A stretch of DNA of 64,000 nucleotides, taken from positions 1 to 64,000 of the forward strand of contig NW_026251723.1 in assembly GCF_025024155.1 (NCBI RefSeq), read 5' to 3'. Source of the stretch: Gamsiella multidivaricata. Taxonomy: Eukaryota; Mortierellomycota; Mortierellomycetes; Mortierellales; Mortierellaceae. Shown here piece by piece: positions 1 to 10,824 of this stretch. Under the pieces are notes generated by a model. That model saw only the letters and a program-made list of their open reading frames with translations, was not told the DNA's origin and made no database searches. Within the stretch, counting starts at the first letter, position 1. The number at the start of each line of letters is the position of its first letter. Both the position numbers and the translations under genes were made by a program.

Positions 1-451
1 GAGTGCGTGCTGCCGCCTCGATCAGCTTGGGATCGCCATTGGGGTTGAGGCAATTCAGCAGCGGCTCCGCTACGCCTGAATTCATCAGAGCAAGGATATT
101 GCTTTCGTTACCTATTCAAGGTAATAACCAGTTGAATCGTTCAGATTGGGACGGTCCTTTATGGAGACGGCAAAAGAAATATAACAAATGGCAGCATTCC
201 GTACCAAAGGCGAAGCTTCCCAGGACAATGATCGCTTGCGTCTTTAGTTGCGGGTCCTTTTCGTCCCTGGCGGAAATGATATCCTGTAACCTATCGCGGG
301 AGAGATAATTGCATCAAGGAGTATTGGTTAACAATGGCTAGACTCAGGAGGGGGAGCAGACAAAATAGTCCCACAAGGGAGAAAAAGGGACCAGGAGTAT
401 TGGCAGCACCATCCGAATGTTGAAGCACGAGCCATGCATGCCATCAAGGGG

Positions 452-505
<54 letters not shown>

Positions 506-935
506 AAGGTTCATCCTTTTCAATGGTCACAATAGTCTACAACTGCTACATTGTCCGGTATGAGAAGGATCGTAGGAGCGACATCGACACAAACTAAAAG
601 GACCAAGCGAATCAGGGCATGTGCGGTATGCGGGGACAATGCCATTCGTTCCTGTTCTCCTGACACCGCATACAGCTGATTCGCCCTCCTGAATTCCTCA
701 CTCGGCTCTCGCAAGTGTATAGCCATGAACTTTCAAACACAGCAAAAGCAGTGCATTGAACGCAATAGCTTCTGAAGTACCTTGAAACGATACCGAGCTG
801 GATATAGAGGTCCTTCTTCGTCTTGTTGCCGATAATGTTGTTTTTGATGAATCGAAGGGACTTTATACGCTCCAGAGGAACGGCATGGCCTGTTACCAAC
901 TGGGAGACGGCTAGCTCATGCGGTGTGAGAGTCAT
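1..935 (-). CDS. ARMC8/GID5-like armadillo-repeat protein, 5' part (runs off left edge)
   Basis: Armadillo-repeat subunit of the GID/CTLH ubiquitin ligase, which in yeast helps recognise gluconeogenic enzymes for degradation. The first exon (794-935) reads MTLTPHELAVSQ and then RIKSLRFIKNNIIGNKTK, matching the start of ARMC8 (its KNSIIGN segment). Phase-consistent further exons are 550-593, 205-283 and 1-111. They encode KTQAIIVLGSFAFG and LALMNSGVAEPLLNCL, the ARM pattern that in ARMC8 reads VVLGSLAMG. The intron between 205-283 and 550-593 carries the 52-base A run. The 550-593 exon is the least certain. The C-terminal majority lies outside the window. Family assignment is from remembered similarity. 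Confidence 0.7.
452..503. repeat. 52-base poly(A) tract
   Basis: Uninterrupted A run on the + strand, the longest homopolymer of the window. It lies in an intron of the ARMC8-like gene, where it reads as T and could act as a pyrimidine tract. Confidence 0.95.
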
Positions 936-2195
936 ACTTGTGCGTGGGGTTGTAAGATGTGTAGTCGCGTTGAGACGAGAGGATAAACAGGAGACAAAAT
1001 GCCACAGCAGAGGCAGAGATGCGTCTAAAGGTCAGGAGGGAGTGGATCAGTAATGAGGAAAGAAAGAAGAACAAGGCAAGAGGATTGGGTTGGGTCAAAG
1101 GGTGTCTGTTTTGAGAGCGCACCAGAAGAAGAGCGGAAAGAAGAAAAAGATGGATATGAATGAGGGGCTTTGGTTTTTATGCTGATAAAAAAGAGAGAAG
1201 CTGGGGATGTGGTGTGATGGATGTGCTTTTGTTTGTTGTTGCTGTTGATGGAGACAAGTCGGTGTGTCCCATGGAGAGAATTGGGGTGAGGGGGGTGCGT
1301 CTACAGTCTGCACCATAGAGGGGGAGCAACTTAAGGGACACAGACACGCCGATTGGATTCAAAAAAAAGGGGGTGGGGGTGGGCAGACACAAAGGACAAA
1401 GCAACCCAGACAAATTCTTTGTGTGCCAATTGCTGCGTATGGAGACCCTTGTTTTTATACGTGTGGATCTTGAGGACGGTATCCAGTACATGGATACACG
1501 TCCTCAGAGGATGGACATCATGCCAGCAGTACGTGCATGGACGTCTATTTCGCGTGTACATGTTCACTGTGCTTCTACTACGACTATATGACTATATGAC
1601 TATATGACTATAGAGCAACTCATTATCTGTCCTATGCCTCAACTTGCCTATATATTCATCACTATCGTTCCCAGGAGGCCATAAAGTGTTCTCTCTTACG
1701 AGTCTCTCTTCGTCACGAGAGAACAAAGACGATTAAAGAATAACACGGAGAGAACCTTTGCCCTTCTGCACCGCCCCAGAAAGAAAGAATGAAAGGGTAA
1801 TCAGCATGCACCATGCGGACGAAGAGATAGAGGACCAAAAGACATCGTTTTTGGCCTTTTCCTTTGCTTTCTCATACCGTCCTGACACCCATTCATAATC
1901 TAGATGCATCTTATTCTGTCAAACCTATGGAGCACATGTACATAATCGATTCTTTACCCTTGATTCTCTGGATATCAGATCGGAGCTCGGCACAACACCG
2001 TCTATACATCTCGCTCGGCGATCATTTGTACCATCTATCGCCAAGGACTCTCACAAAAATATATAATAAAATAAAAGACACGTACAGCAACGCAGGAAGG
2101 TTGAAAAGCCCTTCTATCCATTGACCTACTCTCTTTGGCAACATTCTACTCCTTTGCGCTTATTTTCGCCCTACATTGCAGCAGCCTGGGGGGAT
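936..2195. other. Intergenic, with an 8-bp tandem repeat
   Basis: Upstream region of the leftward ARMC8-like gene. No supported gene. 1582-1613 holds four copies of GACTATAT (the last ends in G). A/G-rich stretches near 1060-1180 give CT-rich sequence on the gene's sense strand. Confidence 0.6.
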
Positions 2196-3906
2196 ATGAA
2201 TACTCCTCTGAACATTGATACGCTCTATCGAGTGCCTCTGTTCATGAACGGGCCGTGGGTAGGTCAACTACTATGGATTATTAAACGCGTTATACAAGGA
2301 ATACCCTAGCCCATTCCTCTACAACAAGTTCTTTGCACCAGTGCAAATAGGCACACCACCTCAAGCATTCAACCTCATGCTTGGCACTGGATCCAGTCTT
2401 TCATGGATCCAAACGACTCAGTGTCTGGAGAACCGCGCCAACTTCACGATGGCCGTCAACAGCATCTCTCTATGCAATAGGTCGCCAAAATTCGACCCAT
2501 CGTTATCCACGACACTGGTTTATCGACCTGAGACTATCACGGCCAAATACACTGAGGACATCATAAACACGCAGCTTGTCTCCGATCGAGTCGTCTTGGG
2601 CATACCCACTAGTCGCGTGGAGGATGAGGGTTCATCTTCAGGAGAAACAGAAACCTTTGGATTGACGGCTGATGTTTCCGGGGACGCGTTCCTGCTGAGA
2701 AAAGAGTTTTTCGTACCAGGATTCCTTGGCGCCAATCAACGACAATTTGGATCCGAAAGCGGCAAGTCAGAGTGTAGCTTCAGCAATAGGCGATCTTATG
2801 CTTGACGCCTAACAATAACATGCGCTTTTCTTTATTTCCACAGATTGTGCCACCCATATCTTTGCAGACACCGTCCGCGCCCTATCCACACCTGTCTTCT
2901 CGCTCGCCTTCACAGCCACCTGGGGTACTCTGACCCTCGGTGGACTTGATCCATCCTTCTACTCTCAGCCCCTTTCATGGATGAAGACTTTGCCCGACGA
3001 GCCGGGATGGGTCACCCAGCTCTCGCCCCAAATCAGTTTGATTCCAGGCGATGCGTCATTTTCTGTCACAGGCTCGAGCAACTCGAGGAACAACAGCGAT
3101 GCTAGAGGAAGAGCGGATGATGAATACGTCCAGACAGGCCTCGATCGTGTATGGTTTGACAGCGGCACAACTAACATTTGGGGTGACGAGCGCGCGATCC
3201 GACCTTTAAACATCTGGATCGGCGCAGATCCCATCACTGGCCAGGTTAATTGTACAACGGTGTCTTCGCTCGGCAAGATTGTCTTCTTAATTGGTGGTGA
3301 GACTGGATCAGGATCGGAAACACAAAAGCCAGGCCCGCGCTCAGGGCAGGTCCGATTAGAGCTGAGCCCGTCCGAGTATATCATCGGTAAGTCAGCTCGC
3401 GCAAGTGTTTTTCAGCGTTGATGACATCGCCGTCGAGGGGTTTAAAGAAGAGCCATTGGACACTTGGATTGCATCTGCTCCGTGGGTTCTATACGGTCTA
3501 TCACTATGGGTATAGTCTTATTGGAATCGGTAAACAATCAATCGCTTTATAATGCTGGCGTATTGTCAGGGCACACATTGTTAGTTACTGATATAATACT
3601 GTATACCTCTCTCCAGTCCCATATAACATCACAGAAGCTAACCCTACTGGCGCGGTCGTGTTACCTGGCATCCAATCCAGTCTCGAAAGCAGCGTTCAGG
3701 AGTCTCTAGGCAAACTGCTACCATCAGGACCGCTACTCAGCGTGCAGCGCTCTACAAGAACATTTTTGAGGTCCCAGTTCCTGGGTCTTTTGAACGCGAT
3801 TATTCTTTTTGAATGTTTTTCAATTGCATCAAGAAGACTGTTATTAGTACTGCCTCTGAATCCGAGAGGACAAATGTTCCTGTACAATATCATAGCAAAC
3901 AGATAA
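2196..3906 (+). pseudogene. Pepsin-family (A1) aspartyl protease pseudogene
   Basis: Relic of a secreted-type aspartic endopeptidase. Recognisable pieces in order are LYRVPLFMNGPW (frame 3), then YYGLLNALYKEYPSPF and VQIGTPPQAFNLML (frame 1), then LDPKAASQSVASAIGDLML (frame 2), then ADTVRALSTPVFSLAF and the second active-site block VWFDSGTTNIWG (Asp at 3158-3160). Lesions: a +1 shift near 2260, another near 2735, no GT donor before the intron ending at 2844, and the first catalytic Asp codon (2383-2385) is GGC (Gly) in what should be DTGS. A GTAAGT donor at 3386 and a degenerate C-terminal part (to about 3906) follow. One lesion could be a sequencing error; all together indicate decay. Confidence 0.85.
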
Positions 3907-5237
3907 AATAATAATAGTAATAAAAAATAGCGACTCCCAGACCCATTCAGCTAGGTTATCGTGCTTCGATTCTCATATGTCTGTAGGTCGTGTTTCCAGC
4001 ATATTCTGTGTGAGCATGTAGGGGCAAAACTCAATTGACGTTAAACGTTTAGGTAATCATAAAAAAGCAACTCTCACTTCAGATTCAAGGGAGCATCGAA
4101 GGGTAGTGTGCAGTAAAACGTACTCTAATATTGGTTTTCATTATGGGGTATCAGAACAGAGACCTATCCAGGCAGCGAAATCAAACTTGTTTGATAGAAA
4201 TAAAGCGACCTTGAAGCTATAGTCGACGAAGTTGTGTATTGTATGGAATGTAAAGCACTATACTCTGCACTTGGCAGTAATACCCGACTTGCGTCTTGAC
4301 CTCCGATCCGCGATCTGATCTGCTGCTACCTCCTTTGAACTTCACGCTAAAGGTAGCGCGAGTAAATGAAAACTTCGGCCCTAAGACAGCACAGCCCCCG
4401 TCGTACAGACCACCCCGAGCGTCCTTGGAAAAAAGGGCTCTGGCCAAAATGAGCGCTGTTACCGGTACCAATGCCATTTCAGTTTCTTTTCAAAGGTTCT
4501 CTTTAATCTTATCAAAAAACTTGATGACGATAAATATATGCGAATTCGCCATCCATCCGATCCTCATTCGTCTGAAGTTGGGCCGAATTTGCAGCCCGAA
4601 CAAACCCCATGAATGACGAGCTCGCCACGCGGGTATCCCCATATTTCCACCAGCTGCATTATGCTGTGGAGGTATACTTCCGCTGCTGAACTCGAAGATG
4701 GTACTGTGGTAATTGTGATACAGATGGGTCTTTGTGTCCATGGGCAAGGTATCTGTCAGAGGCCGATGTTCCGGTATGTGCGATTAAATGATGACTCTGC
4801 AGATATAAATGCATGCCACACAATTATACGCGGATAGCCTTGATCCGGATGTTCTTCAACTTCACCATGTCTGCCCCAATGTAGTTGAATACCGTATGCA
4901 TGAATCGATCATGAATGCTGTATGTGAAAATGCCATGGCATAAGGGGCCCACATTCATACCATTGACGCGCGTGGATACGGAGACCAGTAGCACAGAGTA
5001 CCTGACCGACGCTAGCCATTTCCAACAGCCATGCACGCGTTGACAGTGTAACGATGTCTCAATATCTGAGGCGCCCTAGAGCATACCCCATATTGTTCAG
5101 CGTGCACCTTCCCGCCGCTTGTATAACTGCCATCACAAAGCGCCATTAAACCATTGAAAGAATGTATCGCCATCCTAAAGTATTCTATTACAGTTTATTC
5201 CCTAATACAACATTATTATACAGCTCTACATGGAAAG
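3907..5237. other. Intergenic, nothing recognised
   Basis: 3' flank of the protease relic and of the leftward gene that follows. Short open frames here show no family motifs or splice pattern. Confidence 0.5.
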
Positions 5238-6015
5238 TTATGGCATAGAAAAATGTACAGGAGGAGGCTGAAGATGCAGACTCTCGCTCGCCTGATCCGT
5301 TGCACGCAGGTTATCGAGCAGATTGAAGTTTGCGTCCTGGACCTGTCTTAACACATGGGCCAACTTGATTACGTTCTAGAAACATGGACAGACACAGGTC
5401 GATCGATCATTAGTACTTAGCAATTACTTTCGATGGAAGACAGTGGCGCTCGACTTTCAGTGCTACCGCTGGCTGAATGGTAATAGAGTGCCGCTGCATA
5501 CCTGACGTGTGTTCTTCATGGTCCCTTCGAGCACCGAAAAGTGTCTGGCGGTCTCCGACAGGGTCTATACCATCCATGAGATGGGAAAATCATTCCCGCT
5601 TTGTCCAAGTGAGTGATACTGCGTCAGAGATAGTTTGATGAATCACCTTTATTTGACTTTCAGCCCTACCTCTGTAAGCTCCCCATCGATATTTGCGGCC
5701 TAGAAGAAAAGCCGTGGAATATACAGTTGTGGAGTAGGAAGGTATTAGCAAGCAATCCGAAATGTCGGAGAGGGAGCGAGAATAATAGCGGAGAACACAG
5801 ACGCCGGCGATGGTCGGGTGTACGATGGAGTTGCACAAAGGGATAGGTGAAAAGATAAGAATGGAGCTGTCGACCTTTGTCGATTTACTGTTGAAAATGG
5901 CGGTGCGTGAATAAAAATAACTAACCTTGATAATGGCGATGAAATCCTGGGCGGTTCCCTGAGCCTTATCTTTAATATGGAGTTTGGAGGCCCATGACCC
6001 GTCGTCGACAAACAT
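5238..6015 (-). CDS. Small four-exon helical protein, possibly BORCS7-like
   Basis: Exons 5926-6015, 5670-5699, 5502-5564 and 5238-5375 join in phase to a 106-residue protein starting MFVDDGSWASKL and ending in VHFSMP. All introns are GT..AG. The start is the ATG at 6013-6015; an upstream TTG is not needed. The middle and end are predicted helical and coiled-coil-like (ETARHFSVLEGTMKNTRQ, then KLAHVLRQVQDANFNLLDNL). The order of two helical segments resembles BORCS7, a subunit of the BORC complex that positions lysosomes. That resemblance is weak and made by eye. Consistent splicing of a 30-nt exon argues strongly that the gene is real even if the family is wrong. It is divergent from the GNAT gene, 295 bp away. 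Confidence 0.65.
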
Positions 6016-6310
6016 GATATGCAACCTCTTTTCTTGACGCCCGTTGCTGCTTTCCTTGCTCCTGCTGCAGCCTCTGACTCGTAATGATGATAGCTATAAT
6101 TCCGGATGGTGATTGATGATAGCGATTCCCCGGAGGATTTGATTCGGATGGATGGAGTGGAGTTCAGGAAGCATACAAATCGAGTCATCTTTCTCCTTAT
6201 CAGGTGCATCCCCAAGAACCTTTAGCCAATCGAATTTCTTCCCCTTTCTATTAAAATACGGACCCTGAGGTTGATCTCTTTTCCTCATTCCACAAACAAC
6301 TTTTCAGGCG
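6016..6310. promoter_or_regulatory. Shared divergent promoter region
   Basis: 295 bp between two start codons facing apart (leftward small coiled-coil gene, rightward GNAT gene). It must hold both 5' leaders and both core promoters. No TATA box was assigned. Confidence 0.5.
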
Positions 6311-7044
6311 ATGGCAGAGATCTCCAGCACCGTACCCAAGTACACTATCCGCCCTGCAACGGAGGCGGATTCCCTCGGAATCAATGCCATTGTCAACTAT
6401 GAGATTGGGGTCTCTGTCAACAACTTCAACTACGGTCCACGCTCAGAGGAGGATGGTCTGGCATGGTTCAGGAGCACGATCGCAGGCGGATATCCCATCC
6501 TGGTTGCCACAACTCTTGTCGATAACAAGGATGTTGTTGCTGGATATTCATCGTTGGGCAGCTTCAGACAGAAGGACGGATATCGATTGTAAGGAGCTGA
6601 ACTGCTAGCCCATTTTCAATTATGGCCCTTGAACAAAAAGGACATTTGGGATTAACGAGTGTCTCAACTGTCTGTTACTTATAGCACTGCTGAGTATTCT
6701 TTGTATATCCACCACGAGCATCGCAAGCGTGGTTTGGGAAGGTCTTTGCTCAAGGATCTGTTGGTAGAGGCAAATGAGCGCAAGTTTCATGCTATTATTG
6801 GTAAGTGGGCAATAACTTCTCTTGCATGGATCGATCTGTATTCAGGGATATCAGACTGTTGCTAACGTTCTTCGTACATATCCCAAATACACGTCTCTCT
6901 TCTACAGGAAGCATCAGTGAAGGCAACGAGGCAAGCCTTCGCCTGGCTGCTGAATTCGGATTCAGAGTGGTCGGTACCATGAGGGAGAACGGATACAAAT
7001 TTGATCGCTGGATCGACAATACCTTCGTGGAGCTGCTCTTGTAA
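6311..7044 (+). CDS. GNAT N-acetyltransferase, phosphinothricin/methionine-sulfoximine type
   Basis: Acetyl-CoA-dependent N-acetyltransferase of the GNAT superfamily. Exons 6311-6588, 6685-6800 and 6908-7044 give 176 residues. The start MAEISSTVPKYTIRPATEAD leads into the usual beta1. The acetyl-CoA pyrophosphate loop is in YIHHEHRKRGLGRSLL. The C-terminal half has NEASLRLAAEFGFRVVGTMR and GYKFDRWID, typical of the PAT/Bar/MddA branch (G-F/Y-x-x-x-G-T then GYK..W.D). In that branch, substrates are glutamate analogues or methionine derivatives; the true substrate here is unknown. Length is normal for the family. It converges on the NDT80-like gene. Confidence 0.9.
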
Positions 7045-7331
7045 GTGCAGCCCTTTTCTGAATACCACCACAGCATGTGGGGCCGCAACATTATCTTGTC
7101 AGCATAATTAGATCCATCAAACTGCTCTTTGGAACGCATAGAATAAAGAAAACTGAATGGAGATTGTTGTGTATTGAAAATTAAAAGGCTGCCCTGTACA
7201 GATGTGATATTCCTGCCTCAGTCATCTAATGAGGTCCATGCCACAGCCTTCTGATGCTCGTGTTCATTCCCAACTGCTGTTAATGCTGCTGCTGCGGGAA
7301 TGGCTATCTCGAGAAAGGACCACATGGTCCC

Positions 7332-9553
7332 TTATGCCGCGCTGTGGTGAACGTATTGTGGGATGGGTGCCCCATTTCTATATGGTCCCTCGTAGAGGCC
7401 ATTCTCGGGCAAGGTGGGTGGGTGTCCATCCGGCCCCATTTCATGGACTTGGTACCCAAACGAAGACGAGACAGATGAGGCGGTTGTTGAAGAAGGAGTT
7501 GGCTCCGCGCCCATGCCAGCTTCACTCAATGGATGGGCGGATGGGTGCGCGAATGAGTTTAGGTGAGGAAAGTAGCCGTCGTGGTTCTCCTGCTTAATGA
7601 AAGTGTGGTCTGAAAGCGCACCAGAGGCAATGTCATGGCCGCCAGGGACAGGATGGTTGCCGCGCTGGTACGCGAGGTTCGTGTATCCACCCGAGAGTCC
7701 TTGCTGCAATGCGGAAGTTGGTGGATGACCTGATGGTGAACCATTGTAGGCCTGATAGTAACCTTGCGTTGGATTCTCGTTCTCATGTGAATTCTCGAGC
7801 GGTGGCTCCAGTTGGCTGTCAAACGGGTGTCTGGGACTGAGTCCTGTGGATCCCATCATCAGTCGAGGAGTGATGGAACCGAAGCTGTTCTGCCGCTGCG
7901 GAAAGTACGATTGATGTGGATGCTCCTGAGGTGAATGCTGACCAGGGTACTGTTGAAACGAAGGATAGGCTGTTGTGGGCGATGAGAATGCAGAGCCGTC
8001 GTACGTAGAGGCAGGCGATGACATGGAAGAGCCATCCGTCCAGGTATGCTGGTTAGGATAATGGTAGAATGACTGTGACTGTCCCGTGGTAGGGCTGTAC
8101 TCGCTCGCGGTGCCTGGCGACATGGGTGAGAGTGGTCCACCGTCCACACCAAGACCCAGGGAACTCACGTCGACACTCATACCGGCGCCTGCGCTGATGC
8201 TATGGCTTCGACTATGAGGCCCCGGGTAATGGGCGTGGTACGGGTGGGTGCTGTGCTGGCTGATGGTTGAAAGGCGTCTTTCACCTACGGAACCAGGACC
8301 CGGCGTGATGATGTCTCTTTCAGGAGTATCGATGTAATGACCTGGGCTTCTTCCTCTTACGACCAACGAGTCCGATTGTGATGAGGCCACCATAAAGACC
8401 TGACCATCCTCCGTGTGCGCGTACAGGTCCACCATTAGGATGTAGAACTGCTGAGCTGCACGTCTCTTCCCATTGTTGGCAGTTGCTGTCTTGAATTGAA
8501 CACGTTCAAAAGTGACGACGTTCTGGTTTGTACTTGCTCCAGCAAGGGTCAGAGTTCCCCCTCCCCGAATCGGACGAAGACCAGGGACGATTTGAGGACC
8601 CTTGTCACGCTTGGGCGTGTGCTGGATGAGATCGATTTTTTTGTCGGTGCTAGCGATCTTGGAAGTGATGGTAATGGAGAACCCTGTCACCACAGCTAAT
8701 CGAGAAGTTCCAGTGCCGGCGCTGTTGTTGTCGTTTAGCCGGAGGTTGTCCAAAGATCCGATCATAGCACCAGGGTCACGTTGAGAGTTGAAGTCATCCT
8801 GCAAATGGGGGTCGTCGGTAGGGCCAGGCATGGGATCTTTCAGCTCGACGAGGCATGGTACTTCAGATTCCTGCGAGTAGTCAAAGCCTAGAATGCTGTA
8901 GGCAGTGCTGACTTGGAAGTAATTTCGACGATAGCAGGTCCAGATCTTGTTTGCTGTGAAGAAACCGCGATCGATCCTTGCCATCACGCGCAGCTTGAAC
9001 CTGTAAACATTCAGGGCAGATATGGGTATCGGTGAGTTGGGCGGTGACAAAAAACGTATTCACCTTGGCATAGAGTATGGTCAGGACAGTTAGCACGGTG
9101 GACGACGAATGAGAAGTGAGCTGGGTATCAACGTACGATTGAGTTTGGCTCATGTTGTAGATGTTGTAGAATTGCTTTGTGTTGGAAAAGAAAGGGCCGT
9201 CTTCGACCATGGCCAAGGAACCAGCTCGGCGTGCTCGTACGACGGTGTTAGGAAGAGTGGAGCCAGCAATTGAATTGCGGTGGTGGATGATAGGACCATC
9301 TGTGTTAGAGCTAGTATTAGTAGATAGGGCACTGAAGGTTAGAACCGCGGAAGTAATCTTGTGGACCGTATCTATATCGTATTAGCGTGAATAGCTCAAC
9401 GCCGTAATAAATATGGACGTACGCGTACGAGTGAAAGGCCGATGAGGGGTCGCTATCGGCTCTGCTCACACCTTGCGGGAAGGATGGCAGACTGTAGCGA
9501 TGGCCATTTGCATCCTGATCGGGTCTGCGGGGATAGAAAGAGCGATAGAGAGA

Positions 9554-9604
<51 letters not shown>

Positions 9605-10659
9605 AAGCAGATGGCTCGGTCAGGTACAAAAGAGCTGCAAAGGTAGTGAACGTGCACATATTCAAAAGAGGTAGATAGAGAAAGAGAGCGATGGTCATCC
9701 TCATCTCGTTGCTGAGGTGGCCCTCGAGTGCACCATACCTGGCAAACTGCTGTGCATAGGCCTGCTCAGTGGACTGGTATCCAGCATCGTACCGGGCCTG
9801 GTGGTAGGGGGGACGGTCCGTCCTGGTGGCAGGAAGTCAGCGGGAGAGAGGAGATACGTTAGTTGTCTTCCAGTGAGATTGGTGGCAAAAGTAACAGGGA
9901 AACCCGTGATCTGACTTAAGAGACTCTTCTCACGGACACTCGATTGGGATTGGACTGGATTGGAGGATGGATATGATGATCTCTTCCACGCCGATAAACC
10001 GGTCAGCCAATGAGAATTCGGGGCTAACACCCAACAGCGCGCACAAACACATACATCCTCACACACACACACACACTGACAACAACACAGATATGAATAG
10101 CAGATTTATAAGAACATTGTTCATAAATGCATCACGAGCAGAATGCTTAATGCAGCACCGAACGCCCATTAAAATACGAAAAAAAGAGCACCACTCAATG
10201 CCAAGCACGCGCAATTGCACGCAGGACTAACCCCATGAATAGCAACTAACGCCGAAATACAACTGCGACGATATCTTTTTTAAAAACATCCTTTAAAAGC
10301 AACAAAAAGTTGTACTGTACTTACACCGGAGAGAGGATAGCCAAGCCAGAGAAGGCTACCTCGGGTCTAACAGCCTGTTCCGCCAGGGTTTGGCCAGGCT
10401 GCAACGGGTGCGAGGTGTGAATAGGATGCACAGGGCCCATCAGAGGATGCGATAGTTGACCTTGAGGATGACTTGAATGAAAAGGACTTGACAGCGGGTG
10501 TGGATGCTGTGTCTCGTGGAGCGTGTCGGTGTTAGTGTGAGAACCTGGAACAAGGGATGGTCCTAAGGCGAGGGCAGCACGTGTAATTTGTGCTGGTGTT
10601 GAGGCTTCTACTGGCGAAGACGACGAGGAGGAGGAGGGAGAGGTCGACGCCAATGTCAT
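7332..10659 (-). CDS. NDT80/PhoG-like DNA-binding transcription factor
   Basis: Exons 10327-10659, 9739-9797, 9423-9524, 9346-9371, 9137-9299 and 7332-9000 splice in phase to 783 residues. The NDT80/PhoG domain (p53-like Ig fold) spans roughly residues 175-440. It includes FFSNTKQFYNIYN, KLRVMARIDRGFF, the hallmark IWTCYRRNYFQVS, and FKTATANNGKRRAAQQFYIL ending at VVRGRSPGHY. Long Ser/Pro/His/Gln-rich flanks on both sides are disordered. Relatives such as Ndt80, Vib-1 and XprG control meiosis, heterokaryon incompatibility or nutrient stress and secreted proteases. The first intron (529 nt) sits in low-complexity sequence; a (GA)n run lies in the second. The join between exons 1 and 2 is the least certain. 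Confidence 0.85.
9555..9601. repeat. (GA)n microsatellite in NDT80-like intron
   Basis: About 23 GA units. They fall in the intron between the exons at 9739-9797 and 9423-9524 of the leftward gene, where they read as a CT-rich stretch just before the acceptor. Confidence 0.95.
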
Positions 10660-10790
10660 TCGCGGATGGAGAGTGGGTGTGAGATATGCAACAGTGAACG
10701 GGGGCAGATGAATGAATGTCTATACAATGAGCTGCGCTGGTTCACTTTTGTTTGAGACGAAAAAGTGGGATGAAAGGGGTATGGAAGATG

Positions 10791-10824
<34 letters not shown>

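Noticed and set aside
4296..4616. 106-codon plus-strand frame
   Set aside because: No recognisable domain, no codon-bias support, and isolated.
7229..7597. 122-codon plus-strand frame
   Set aside because: Antisense to the last exon of the NDT80-like gene.
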